NCBI RefSeq assembly: GCF_949987515.2
Contig: NC_082687.1
Coordinates: forward strand, 121,935,838-121,999,837
Length of the DNA: 64,000 nucleotides
Reading direction: 5' to 3'
Source of the DNA: Delphinus delphis
Taxonomy: Eukaryota; Chordata; Mammalia; Artiodactyla; Delphinidae
In this document: positions 9,946 through 20,700 of the stretch, in pieces
Numbering within the stretch: position 1 is the stretch's first letter
Layout: each line of letters starts with the position of its first letter
Notes under the pieces: model-generated
Databases searched by the model: none
Seen by the model: the letters and a program-made list of their open reading frames with translations, nothing else
Told to the model about the DNA's origin: nothing
Made by a program: the position numbers and the translations under genes

Positions 9946-10815
9946 TCTTCTTTTATTATTGAATAAATTTGATATGAAACTGTGTAAGTTTAAGGTGTAT
10001 AGCATGTTACTTTGATAGGTTTATATATTTTAATATGGTTGCCATTGTAGCAATATTTATCATATAACATAATTATTGTGCAATAGGGGTCTAGGGTTGA
10101 GTATTTTCTTTCTCTCATGTGGAACACTAGAATGGGGTCAAGTTCGGTGTTTCCCTTTACCTGGGTTGGTTAGACTCTGACAAAACCCCAATGGTTAAAG
10201 CTCTGGTGAGATAGTTTCTTTTAGGGTAGGCCTTGTTAAGAAGAACCAAAGGCTCTGGTGTGTTTCACAATGGTTGTGTTTTCTCTTCTTCTGCTGGAAG
10301 CACAAAGGAATTTTCCTCTGATCTTCACTGTGAGAACGTGGTAGAGCTCCTGGTGGTAAAGCTCACAATAATATTGGGGTCTCTCTATGACTAGGCTCCC
10401 CTGCAGTTTCTGTCTCTCAGATTTGTCCACACTAATCTTATAGCAATGTCAATTACAGTTTAGGTTTTCCTACCTTGGTACTGGCTTCCTACCTTGGTAC
10501 TTGGTACTGGTTTCCACAGAGGCTTCTACTCATGAGTTTCTGTTCCAGTTATGTTTGATTCTCTGTATCCATGTGTCTGTCTTTCCAATTTGGGGGACAG
10601 TAGTTTGCCCTGTGACCTCCCATCTGTCACTCATCTAAAATGAGTTGTTGATTTTCTGTTATAGTTTGTTCAGTTTGTTAATTGTTAGGGTGGATTGAAG
10701 ACTTCCAATATTCTTCCATGCTGGCCAAGAAGCTGGAAAACCAAATTCTAGTTTTATAGTACTGAATTGACATGAGAGTTAGTGAATTTGCTAAACTTGG
10801 AAAGACCTGATTTTG
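9946..10815 (-). repeat. Old LINE-1 5' UTR region
   Basis: Directly upstream, on the minus strand, of the old ORF1 relic. It contains 'ttaaggtgtatagcatgttac' and 'acctgggttggttagactctgac' type text that I associate with 5' regions of old L1M elements. It includes a small local duplication of cctaccttggtac (10,469-10,481 and 10,488-10,500). Coding potential is negligible. Confidence 0.55.
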
Positions 10816-10826
10816 AAACTGATGCA

Positions 10827-11333
10827 TTAGTTTCCTATTGCTGCTGTAACACTTTGCCACAAATGTAGTGGCTGAAAACAAAACAAATATATTATCTTAT
10901 CTTTCTGGAGGTCAGAAGTTAGAAATGGGGTTTACTGATAAAGTCTAGCTATTGGTAGGCTGCATTCCTTTTGAAGGCTGTTGAGGAGTTCTTTTTCCTT
11001 CCTTTTTACAGCTTCTAAAGACCACCTACATTCTTTGTCTTGTGACCCAATTTTTCCATCTTCAAAGCTAGCGACATTGGGCAGAGTCTTTGTTAAGCTG
11101 CCATCTCTCTGTCTGGTTTTCTCTTCCTCTTTTAAGGACCCTTGTGATTATGTTGGACCCACTAGGATAATCCAGAATAATCTATTTTATTGTCAGATAA
11201 TTAGCTACTTTACCTCTGTCTGCAACTTTAATTCCCCTTTGCCCCATAATATAGCATATTCACAGTTCCAGAGTTTAAGATATAGACATCTTGGGTGGGG
11301 GCACATCATTCTGCTGGCCACAACTGATATTTT
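10827..11333 (-). mobile_element. MaLR-like (MLT1-type) LTR
   Basis: On the plus strand it begins 'ttagtttcctattgctgctgt', then 'gtggctgaaaacaaaac' and 'tctggaggtcagaag', and ends near 'cattctgctggccacaac'. This is the complement pattern of mammalian-apparent LTR retrotransposon LTRs (MLT1 and relatives). It is about 500 bp, with no internal region on either side, so it is a solo LTR. Subfamily not assigned. Confidence 0.6.
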
Positions 11334-11339
11334 CTTGCT

Positions 11340-12019
11340 TTAAAGGCAAATGTGAGAAGGATGAACAGGTTTTATCAATGTGCATGCAAATATTAAAGGA
11401 AAGTTACTTAGAGAGGGGAGGCTAGGGTCAGAATTTTAAAACATGTAAATATTTTTAGAACAACTTAGAGAATGTGAATTTACTATTTTAAATATGAATT
11501 TTATGAAATCTAAATATAGCTCAAATATTCCTACTGAAAATTAGCACCCAAAATGAGATGGGCTATAAGTGTAAAATATATACTGTATTACAAAGACTTG
11601 ATATGAAAAAATAAAGTAAAATATTTCATTATAATGTTATATTAATTACATTTTGAAATTATTGGACATATATTAGCCTAAATAAAATAGATTTTTAAAA
11701 TTAATTTATCTTAAAAAATTGTTTTTCTAATATGGTTATTAAGAAAGTACATATGGAGCTTGTATTATAGTTCTGCTGGACAGAGCTGAGGTAGAACCAT
11801 CAGGGTTACACATTTTCTTTACATTATTACTTGACCTTCCCCATAATAATTCATAATAAAGACTGGGCTGGAGTGTATATAGCTGGCACAACTGCTATTG
11901 GCTGCTCTTAAAGATGGAATGTTAGAAACAGCACAAAGTCATCAGGTCTACTCCATGGACTAGATATTGCCTTTTGGCAACCAGAATTCATACCCATTAT
12001 CTTTAATATTTCCTTTATA
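11340..12019. other. No recognisable feature
   Basis: AT-rich sequence with no open frame of note, no repeat family I recognise and no RNA gene. Confidence 0.5.
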
Positions 12020-12430
12020 TTACATGGATTGGAAGGTTGGAAAGTAAATTTTCCAAACTTCTTGGCCACTAAGCTTAAGAATGTGATTGAGGTTCTGCCA
12101 ATGAAATGGCAACTGGATGACTTTTTACAAGGCAGAGGCCATTCCCTTTTCTGTGTCTCTGGTTTTGGGGGAGGTTGTACTCTACATTTCATTCCCCAGT
12201 CACCGACTTTTTGGGTAGTGGCAGCCATTAAGTTGACAGCAGTTCCCATTTCCTGATCTCTGCATGGCAACTGTGGTACCATTATTTTGACACTTAGTGA
12301 CAGCCTTTTGATCAACCATCTCTAGCCCTTCCAAAAATGTACAAGCTTTTAATGATCTGTATAAAGAACTTCTTTGTTAAAATGCCTGGAATGGTTTCTA
12401 TTCCCTGTACTAAATCCTGTAGCACACCTC
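12020..12430. repeat. Unassigned ancient interspersed repeat-like block
   Basis: The phrases 'gttctgccaatgaaatggcaac', 'ttttgggtagtggcagccatt' and 'agccttttgatcaaccatctc' are familiar as a dispersed mammalian repeat, but I cannot name the family. Open frames on both strands (up to 135 codons on the minus strand, 11,908-12,315) show no domain and are probably chance. A repeat library search would settle it. Confidence 0.35.
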
Positions 12431-12545
12431 ATTTTCAGATGAGGAAAAGGAGTTTCTAGATTTGATTCAGGCTAGATAAAGAGTCAATGGTAAAAGTTGG
12501 ATTAGAATTAAGCTCTCTCATTTCCTTTAAAATATTCTACATCTG
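12430..12545 (-). repeat. MIR-like fragment
   Basis: 'cattttcagatgaggaaaagg' followed by 'gttggattagaattaagctc' matches the complement of the MIR core and head ('ttttacagatgaggaaactgag ... gggattcgaac'). Strongly diverged. Confidence 0.45.
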
Positions 12546-12559
12546 CACATATAAAAATG

Positions 12560-12790
12560 TTGCATAGTGTAATAGAATATGAATGCTTGGAGTTAAGTAG
12601 ATCTCTGTTTGAATTCTAGCTTTTCTGCTTATTAGCTGCATGACCTTGGGCAAGTCACTTGATTGTGATTATCAATCACTTGATTATCATCTCAGTTTCC
12701 TTATCACACAAGGTTATTGTAAATATTGAGATAATATTTATTGAATTTTTTGAGACATTATAAGAAATTAATAAATACTCAGTCCTCTTC
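12560..12790 (+). repeat. MIR SINE
   Basis: The MIR core is clear: 'gcttattagctgcatgacctt', 'gggcaagtcactt', then 'ctcagtttccttatc' and an ending 'aataaatactcag'. A local 21-bp period duplication repeats tcacttgatt at 12,655-12,664 and 12,676-12,685 inside the core. Confidence 0.75.
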
Positions 12791-13395
12791 CTTATGTCAT
12801 GAATATGAGCAAGAGATGATTGGCACACTTATCAATAATGACAATAGATGAAATTCTTTGATCACTGTAAAGTATTTATACACAATATAGCTCATATAAA
12901 TCTCACACATTGGGTGATAAAAAGACAATGTAAATCCTTGTAAATTATGTTCAAAAGGCAGGGTCCTTCCTATAAGAAGTAAGTAATGTGATAGTTCACA
13001 ATATATTTTAAAGTAAAAAAATGCCTTAAAAGCCCTTTGTTGGCTGGGGTACCCTCAATTAAATGTTACTAAATTTTAAAAATGTACTTTACTAGTATGC
13101 TGATACCAGTTATCATAATGTCGATTCTGACTTCCAGACCTTCCAGGAAACAAAAGATGATCTTTACTCAGTCAGCATGTACCTGGAAGCCTCTAAAGTT
13201 TTTTTGAAGAGGAAATGACATCATTAAAGCTGTTCTTGTCATCATATAAAGCAACTACTGAAGTGTAGAGATTGGAATCTTAAAGAACAGTCAGGAGATA
13301 ATTGCAGTGATTCAGACAAATTATTGCAAGGATTTAAACTAATGTGGAGAAATGTGAATGAAAAGGAAAGACTGAAGTTGAGTGAAATTTTGCAA
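12791..13395. other. No recognisable feature
   Basis: AT-rich sequence without a supported gene, RNA or repeat call. Confidence 0.5.
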
Positions 13396-13399
13396 TAAA

Positions 13400-13990
13400 A
13401 CTTTACATAAATTAGGGCTTACTAAACATGAGTCAGTGGAGAAAGGCCAATGGTGAGTCCAAGTTTTCAGAGTTAATATTTGTTCAGATGGTAGGTGGGC
13501 CAGCAGGAGAAGGAAGAGCAAGAATGCCTTTACAATTCAGGTGTGGCAGATATAATGAATTAAGTTTATGGTTGGTGGAATTTGAGATTCTTATGGAATA
13601 TCCAGATAGAGATTCTTCTATGGAGCTGAGAGCGCAGAGAACAGAGATTAATTGATGCAGAGGACCATAGGTGATTCTGAAGAAGAGTAGACTTAAAGAA
13701 ATAAGGGAATATGGCCAAAGACAAAATCTTGGTGGCTTAGTCATATTTTGGGACCCAGGTGAAGTAAAGAACTTGAACAGGAGGCAAAGAGAGAGTAGTA
13801 AAAGACAACAGAATAGGAATTGAGATAAACAATCGTTAAAGGCCTAGGAGATGAAAGAAAAGCATTAAATAAAGGGAGCTCCTGTACAGAAATGAAGAAA
13901 GTAGGACTCAGGAAATGCTAATGGATTTGGCGATAAGAAGATGAATTTCTTTTAAATTCTGAGAGTAGAAACCCAAATCTAAAGAGTAAA
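13400..13990 (-). repeat. L2-like LINE fragment, antisense
   Basis: 'ggaatttgagattcttatgg', 'atatccagatagagattc' and 'tatggagctgagagcgcag' are the complement pattern of the mammalian L2/CR1-clade LINE ORF region, as in the clearer copies at 41,290-42,900. Very decayed. Open frames on both strands here are not coding. Confidence 0.45.
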
Positions 13991-13994
13991 ATGG

Positions 13995-15580
13995 TGACTA
14001 GAGGCACTACATCCAGACATCTCTGAGTTTAGCATTTTTAGTAGGTCAAAGTATACATTATGACTTGATTGATATGGCCAATATTGTGCATTGCACATCT
14101 GGGTATAAAAGTGTATTTCTTTTCATTTGTTCACAAATTGCATGTTAACAGAGACAGTGTTAAAATTTTTGTGCCTCTTCAAACCTTAACTGTAGTCAAG
14201 CCTCCATAAAGGGGAAACAAGAAAAGTTTGGTTATTGTTTTGAAATGCCATGTGAATCAATAGATTTTATTTCTGAATTCTAAGATAATTTATCAACACT
14301 AACCGATTTAAATTTTACTCTCTTCCCTTAAAAAATACGTTAAGTAGTATCCAGAAAGTCATGGAGAAAAAAAAGAAATGTCCAAATATCCTAATGTTTC
14401 TAGTTGAGGGGGTTGTTTGTTTGATATGGCTCTATTTTGGGGGGGAAGGATAAAAAATCAATAACATCGGACTAACAACTTATTTCTTTTCTATTTTGCC
14501 TGCTGGTGACACAGCTTAACAGTGTAAGTCATGTCATACTGTCATATTACATTTATTTCCACTTGTAGCCTTAGGCAAAGCTACCAAATACCAAAGGCTT
14601 ATATTGCATCTCTGTTTAGATATATTTCTCCTCCTAGAAAGGAGCAAGAGACAAAGTCTGCAATGATACCCTCAATTCTCGGACAAAAATATCTGTATTA
14701 AAGATACATGACCATTATTCTTGAAGTTCAAAATGATAAACAAACACTTCCATATGTTACCATTTATATATCTGGTAACTATGATTACTCTTGATGTAGT
14801 TAGGTGACATTTCAAAAACATGATACCATGAGATACAAATCATTAAAATAAAAATGAAAATACAGTAAACTGAAGTTATGATATTTTTAGAATTAAGCAT
14901 CTACATTGTCATATCTTAAAGCACCTGAGAATACTTGAAGGGTCATTAAGATATAGAATCTACTTTTTAAATATCTAAAGACATTTAAATGTTCTGATTA
15001 AGCCTACCCAAGACTTTCAACTTTCATGCTAGTTAAGTTGAAGAAATAAACGATTTCACTTTGTAATGGCTGTTTACTCTTGCTGCAGCATTATGCTATT
15101 TTTCTAAGAATTTGGAACATGCTATGTCATTAGAACTATTTCATGGTGAGAAATATTTATTTTGTCGGAAATGTGTGAGTTTAGAGAATTAAATGGAAAC
15201 TACGAAAGGAATTTGGCTCTTTCAATGTATATGACTCCTAAATGCTGACTCACCATTTTATTCCACTATTTTTAATCAGGCAGGATTAAGGTGGAAAACC
15301 TTAATTTTCTTACACAAATAAGAAAGAGTATAAGCTTTGCATGACTGTAATTCTGCAAGACATTATTTAAATTACACAAGGAAACCACTATTACAAAACA
15401 GAAATCCATCTATTGTTTTAATAATGGACTCTAAGTGTAAGAAAAAACGTTCATATGAAATTATAAATTTGATATTTGGACACAATAGCAAATTGTGCCA
15501 AGGAAATTTAGGTGTAAAATCTGCATTTAATAAATCCATAAATTATTTCTAACACAAAAGAAAAAGCCAACTTATCTGAA
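13995..15580. other. No recognisable feature
   Basis: About 1.6 kb of AT-rich DNA. One 71-codon frame at 15,337-15,552 on the plus strand has no recognisable domain and no gene-like context; I do not call it a gene. Confidence 0.5.
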
Positions 15581-15788
15581 TTTTTTTTTTTTTTTTGCGG
15601 TACGTGGGCCTCTCACTGCTGTGGCCTCTCCCGCTGCGGAGCACAGGCTCCGGACGCGCAGGCTCAGCTGCCATGGCTCACGGGCCCAGCCACTCCACGG
15701 CATGTGGAATCTTCCCGGACCGGGGCTCGAATCCGCGTCCCCTGCATTGGTAGGCAGACTCTCAACCACTGTGCCACCAGGGAAGCCC
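15581..15788 (-). mobile_element. CHR-type tRNA-derived SINE, copy 3
   Basis: Full-length body ending 'gccaccagggaagccc' on the plus strand, with a clean 16-T tail (15,581-15,596). The target duplication is poor: 'ctgaattttt' on the left against 'tgaaattattttt' on the right. It keeps many CpGs. Confidence 0.93.
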
Positions 15789-15979
15789 TGAAATTATTTT
15801 TCACTGTATTTTCTGATTAAAGAACAGATGCTAGAGCTCTAAAAGTTATAGCAAGATATACCACAAGCCTTCAGAATAAAAATTTGTATGATTATCTCTA
15901 GGATAATCACTGAAAGAGTAAAAACTAATAACTAAAGGTTAATAGAATAAAAAGTAAGTCATAAAGTACTTGATTAATC
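15789..15979. other. No recognisable feature
   Basis: AT-rich spacer between a SINE and an old L1 relic; possibly a decayed part of that L1. Confidence 0.4.
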
Positions 15980-17190
15980 AAATATAACACAAAAAAATAG
16001 GGGAAAGGGTGACACAAAACAGGTAAACCAAATTAAAAACAATAGTAAGATGATACATAGAAATCCAAATATGTGAGTAATTACATTAAAGGTAAATTGA
16101 CTACTCTTAGAAGTAGTTTAAGATTGTCAGCTTAGATAAATAAAACAAAACCCAATTGTATGATGCTTTAACAATTCACTCTTTAAATATAAGGGCATTA
16201 AAACTTTGAATATAAAAGGAATGAAAATATACAATGTAAATACTAACAAAAGTAAAGCTGATAAAGCTGTAGTAATGTTAGACGAAATAGACTTCGGGCA
16301 AAATAAAGAGGGATATCTTATAATGAAAAAAGATCAGTATAACTGAAAGACACCACAATCCTAAATCTGAATCACACAAAGTATAACTTTAAACCATAAA
16401 TATAAAAAATTGGCAGAACTAAAAGAGAAATAGACAAATCAGCAAGCATAGAGGAAGACTTTAATATACCTCTCTTAATAAAGGAACAAATAGAAAAAAA
16501 TATATCCACAAGAATATACAAAATCTAAACAAAAAATTTTGAAAAATTGGCCCAGTGGACTTATGAAGAATATTGCATCCAACAGCAATAAAATTCATTT
16601 TTTTTTCAAGTGCGCATGCAGAGTACTATATTTTCAAGTGCATATACAATAAACACACCAAATTTGGGACCACAGAGAAAGCCTTAATGATCATAATGGA
16701 ATTAAGCTAGAAAATAATAAAAGTAAGTAGAAAAACACTAACTCCCTGAAAACTGGAAAATTTGTGAGCTATCTGGTCACAAAATGTAGCTTTAAATAAA
16801 TATGTTTAAAAGAAGAAAAAACTGTTAAATAAAAACAATTTATTTGCAACAACATGGATGGACCTTGAAGGCATTAGGAAAAACAAATACCACATGATCT
16901 CACTTATATGTAGGATGTAAAAAGTGCAAACTTACAGTTATAAGAAAAATAGTCATGGGGAATATAATGTACAGTTAATGATACTGTATTGCATGCTTGA
17001 AAGTTGGTAAGAGAGTAGATCTTAAAATCCTCATCACAAGAAAAAGATTTGTAACTATGCATGGTGACAGATATTAACTAGACTTATTGTGGTGATCGTT
17101 TTGCAATCTGTGCAAATATGAATCATATTGTACACCTGAAATGAACATAATGTTATATGTCAATTATACTTTAATAAATAGAAAAAAAAA
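15980..17190 (+). repeat. Old LINE-1 relic, internally deleted
   Basis: 16,020-16,845 resembles L1M ORF2 endonuclease text ('gaaatagacttcgggcaaaat', 'actaaaagagaaatagacaaat', 'ttttcaagtgcgcatgcagag'). At about 16,846 it jumps to the L1 3' end ('aacaacatggatggaccttg', 'acatgatctcacttatatg', 'gtacacctgaaatgaacataatg') and ends in an A-rich tail near 17,190. The RT half of ORF2 is missing, so this is either one internally deleted copy or two insertions side by side. Confidence 0.75.
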
Positions 17191-17224
17191 TTCAAACATG
17201 GAAAAACAAAGAAGTTTTGTTTTT

Positions 17225-17579
17225 TGAGAGGAAGGGAGAGGGAATCTGTATTCTTTTTATCTGTGAGTTTGTTTCTGTTTGCTATACACATTCATTCGTA
17301 TTATGTTTTAGGTTCCATGTATAAGGGGTATACTGTACTTGTCTTTCTCTGACTTATTTCCTGAGCATAATATTCTCTAGGTCCATCCATGTTACTGCAA
17401 ATGGCAGAATTCCATTCTTTTTTATGAGTAATATTCCGTTATATATATATATATTTATATATATATATATTTATATATATATATTATATATATATATTTT
17501 TTATATTTTTTATATTTTTATATTTATATATATTATATATATATTTATATATATTTTTATATATATATATATTTATATA

Positions 17580-17631
<52 letters not shown>

Positions 17632-17760
17632 TACATACACCATTTCTTCTTTACCCATTCATCTGTTGATTGACACTTGGTTTGCTTCCATGTCTTGTCT
17701 ATTGTAAATAATGATTTCTATGAATATTGGGGTGCATGTTTCTATAACTAGACATATTTT
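17225..17760 (-). repeat. Old LINE-1 3' fragment, antisense
   Basis: The plus strand reads 'gtccatccatgttactgcaaatg', then 'cccattcatctgttgattgac' and 'tattgtaaataatgattt', the complement of the L1 3' region. The copy is split by an expanded AT microsatellite that starts at the natural 'tatata' of this L1 region. Confidence 0.75.
17440..17638. repeat. (TA)n/(AC)n compound microsatellite
   Basis: About 175 bases of imperfect TA with TTTATA interruptions, ending in ACACACAC (about 17,616-17,631) and 'atacatacac'. The 81-codon frame across it (a run of Y and I) is low-complexity noise. Probably unstable in length and prone to cruciform extrusion. Confidence 0.95.
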
Positions 17761-18261
17761 GATACAAGTATATGTAACATAAAAAAATATATTTCAGAAG
17801 TTCAAGAACCCCAAAATCTTGTCCTATGCACTCCTTCTTAGAGAGTGATTAGATGAGGTAGTAATGTAAACCAAGATAGAGAAAGATGTTAGATCCAGGA
17901 ATGGGTAGATCTAACCCAGGAGAATGGTGAAGAGAAGCATTATGATGACTGGGAGTCGGGTCGTTTTTTAAAATAACCAGGGCAGTTTTTAACTTATGGA
18001 AGAAGAATGAGCTCCAGGAAAATAAAAGACTTTGTAAATAGATGCTATGAGGAGTGATTCATTGGTGATTATTGTTGATGATTTGGTGGTGGTTACATAC
18101 AAGGAGAGGGAGAGAGAGAAGAGAAAAGGGGAGGGGAGAGGAGAGAGGAGAAAGAAGGAGAGAGTTAGACAAGGGAAAAGGAAGGAATTATTGATTTAAG
18201 GAAAACAAGTTTGTACAATTAAAAACTCAGTCATAGTACAATACCTGGCTCTGTAGTCAAC
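17761..18261. other. Mostly unassigned; contains a polypurine tract
   Basis: No gene or named repeat seen. The only structure is the purine run listed separately. Confidence 0.5.
18101..18164. repeat. Uninterrupted 64-nt polypurine (GA-rich) tract
   Basis: Every base from 18,101 to 18,164 is A or G, with mirror-like segments such as ggagaggggagagg-type runs. Such tracts can form intramolecular triplexes (H-DNA). It sits just left of a SINE. Confidence 0.9.
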
Positions 18262-18276
18262 AATAGTATATAGTTT

Positions 18277-18483
18277 GTTTGTTTGTTTTTTGCTGTACAC
18301 AGGCCTCTCACTGTTGTGGCCTCTCCCGTTGCGGAGCACAGGCTCCGGATGCGCAGGCTCAGCGGCCGTGGCTCACGGGCCCAGCCGCTCCGCGGCATGT
18401 GGGATCTTCCCGGACCAGGGCACGAACCCATGTCCCCTGCATCGGCAGGCATACTTTCAACCACTGTGCCACCAGGGATGCCC
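18277..18483 (-). mobile_element. CHR-type tRNA-derived SINE, copy 4
   Basis: Full body with a (TTTG)n-type tail. Perfect 15-bp target duplication aatagtatatagttt at 18,262-18,276 and 18,484-18,498. The head has one change (gggatgccc for gggaagccc). Frames on both strands over it are SINE by-products. Confidence 0.95.
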
Positions 18484-18499
18484 AATAGTATATAGTTTT

Positions 18500-20687
18500 G
18501 ATGACATAAACACTGATGTTTTAATTTAATAAATCAATAATTATTTAGGAGGATGGAGAAGACAGGTTGAAGAGAGAGCTATATTTCCATCTGGCATAAC
18601 GAGGATTCAATAGGTAAATGCCAAATTGCTAATTCCTAAGTAGCAATATGAGCATATTTTATATAGAAATATGGAAGTAATTACCAGAAAAAAACCCAAA
18701 AACTGTTAGAATTGTTTCCTTGGGAAAAATTGAGAGAGGTGGGAAGACATAGGGTTAGTGACCACACTCTTTTTATGAGCCTTTTGGTACATTAGAAAAA
18801 TCACTTTGTGTACTAACTTTTGACAGTAAAAATTAACTACAGTAGTAAATAAAAATTATAAAATTTCAAGTTTTTACTTTATTTTTATTCTGTAAAATTC
18901 CATTAATATTAGTTGATCTATTTGGTAAATAAGTAGTCCTTATCTTCAAAAATGTATAAGACACACATACAAGGTACTGATTATTTTTAATGATACTTAC
19001 TATGCAGTAGGATATCAACTTAGAAAGTACTCTACCATCCAAGGCTCAGATCTACATTAAATACTTCATATAGATGAAGTTAATGTATGGTAGAACTCCA
19101 GAGATCATAGAACTCTGTAAATGGGAAATCTAAGCTTGAGTGTTCAGTCTGTACCAGAAAAGTACTGCTTTCTCTGAAATTCTCCTTCTTCCACCCTGTT
19201 CTCCTTTACCAGAGTAAGTCCTTTCCATACAGTTTTTCCTTACAATCCTGGTAGCTTGATGGGTTACAAGCCCTAAATGGTAACAGTTACTGATTTTCAT
19301 AGTTTGTTGTCATGGTTACAGAAACACCAACTACAGAAGGCAATTAAACTGACTTCATGATATGCTTTTCCTGCAAGATCAAAGTTCTAATTTTCCAGTT
19401 GTACTTGGATCTGAAATTTGGCTTCACATGAGTTCAATCTGTTCCAGAACAAAGAGAAGCCAAGTTTACATTGTGTATTAAATGCTCCAATGGTTGACAC
19501 TATATTTGCAAACATGGGACACACTTTATGGACTGGAACATAATAGTAGGTAATAAAATCATAGGGTTTATTTAAAAGAGTTTTTCTTTCTCTCTCTTTT
19601 TATCGCAAAGTTTTTCTTCTAACATTAGATTTGCCTTAGTTTTTCAATGGCTATTTATCTAACAGAGAAAGCAGAGATAGCTTAAATTCTGGAAAGAAAT
19701 GGTCAAAGATAGGAACTAATCTCTACTAATTCTTTCCATTCATTTTGTTTACTCTCTTTTTATGTTTCTCACCATGAGTGTCTGCAACTTTAAAAATCAG
19801 AGTTCCATTGACCTTATACAAAGAAATGCTGTTCCTTAATCACAGAGGCTCTAGATGTGAGGTAGAATGTCCTGAAGCTGACATAAGAAACTAGAGCTTC
19901 AAAAAGATGGGATTGCTATTTCCTATTCCAAGAATCACACACAATTCTTGTCTTGTCTTAGAGGTAACAGTTTGCTACCCTCTAATGGGAAAAGTCGATT
20001 AAACTGTTAAGAATTAAAATCTGATTTTAAGGCCTGTTATGAGATTAGCATACAACTGGTCAAGGTTAGCATATCTGATTATACCCCCAAGATATCAGTT
20101 TGAATTTGTAAATGATAACAAGGGACCCAAAGTTACTCGAAGCAATTTATAGACATTCGTCACTATCATAATTTGTGACCTTAGAGCTTCAGTTGAAGTT
20201 AAATCTGTACATATGCCTGCTAAGTTATCTGGTATTTTCAGAAAGAAAATGAAACATAATGCACTTTAACAAAGAAGAAAAAGAGAAAAGAAGTTTCTCA
20301 GTTTGCTTTAGACTCAGGGTATCAAGCTTACCAGTAATGTTGTTTTGACAGGAATAAAATGATGAGTTTTCCTGAAGGTTTGCTTAGTCACACCAGGTTT
20401 TATCTGATACTTCTGGGGGGAATGTCCCCACTCATGAATGACACTTAGCTGCATGCTTGTGCATTACATTCAATATTGGAATCCAATTCAAAATTAACAC
20501 TGCTTCAGAGATCAAGTTGGGATGAGCTCTATGGTCCTAAATAAAACAATCCCTGTAGAATGAGAAGAGGCTGGGGAATAGCATCACTGCCAGAATGGGG
20601 GAGAGTGAGGGAGCCACGGTCACTCCTACACTTTCTCACTAGTTCTGTAAGCACTGGTTAAATTGAACATAGGTTGTTAACTTAAAA
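18500..20687. other. No recognisable feature
   Basis: About 2.2 kb without a supported gene, RNA gene or repeat. No long open frame on either strand. Confidence 0.5.
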
Positions 20688-20700
20688 TTCAATGTATTAA
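20688..20700. repeat. Target site duplication, left copy
   Basis: ttcaatgtattaa, identical to 23,807-23,819. It frames the 5'-truncated L1. Confidence 0.9.

Noticed and set aside
17424..17669. 81-codon Tyr/Ile-rich frame
   Set aside because: Translation of the TA microsatellite.
18275..18529. Plus- and minus-strand frames of 69-84 codons
   Set aside because: SINE by-products. The target duplications show the whole block is one retroposon insertion.
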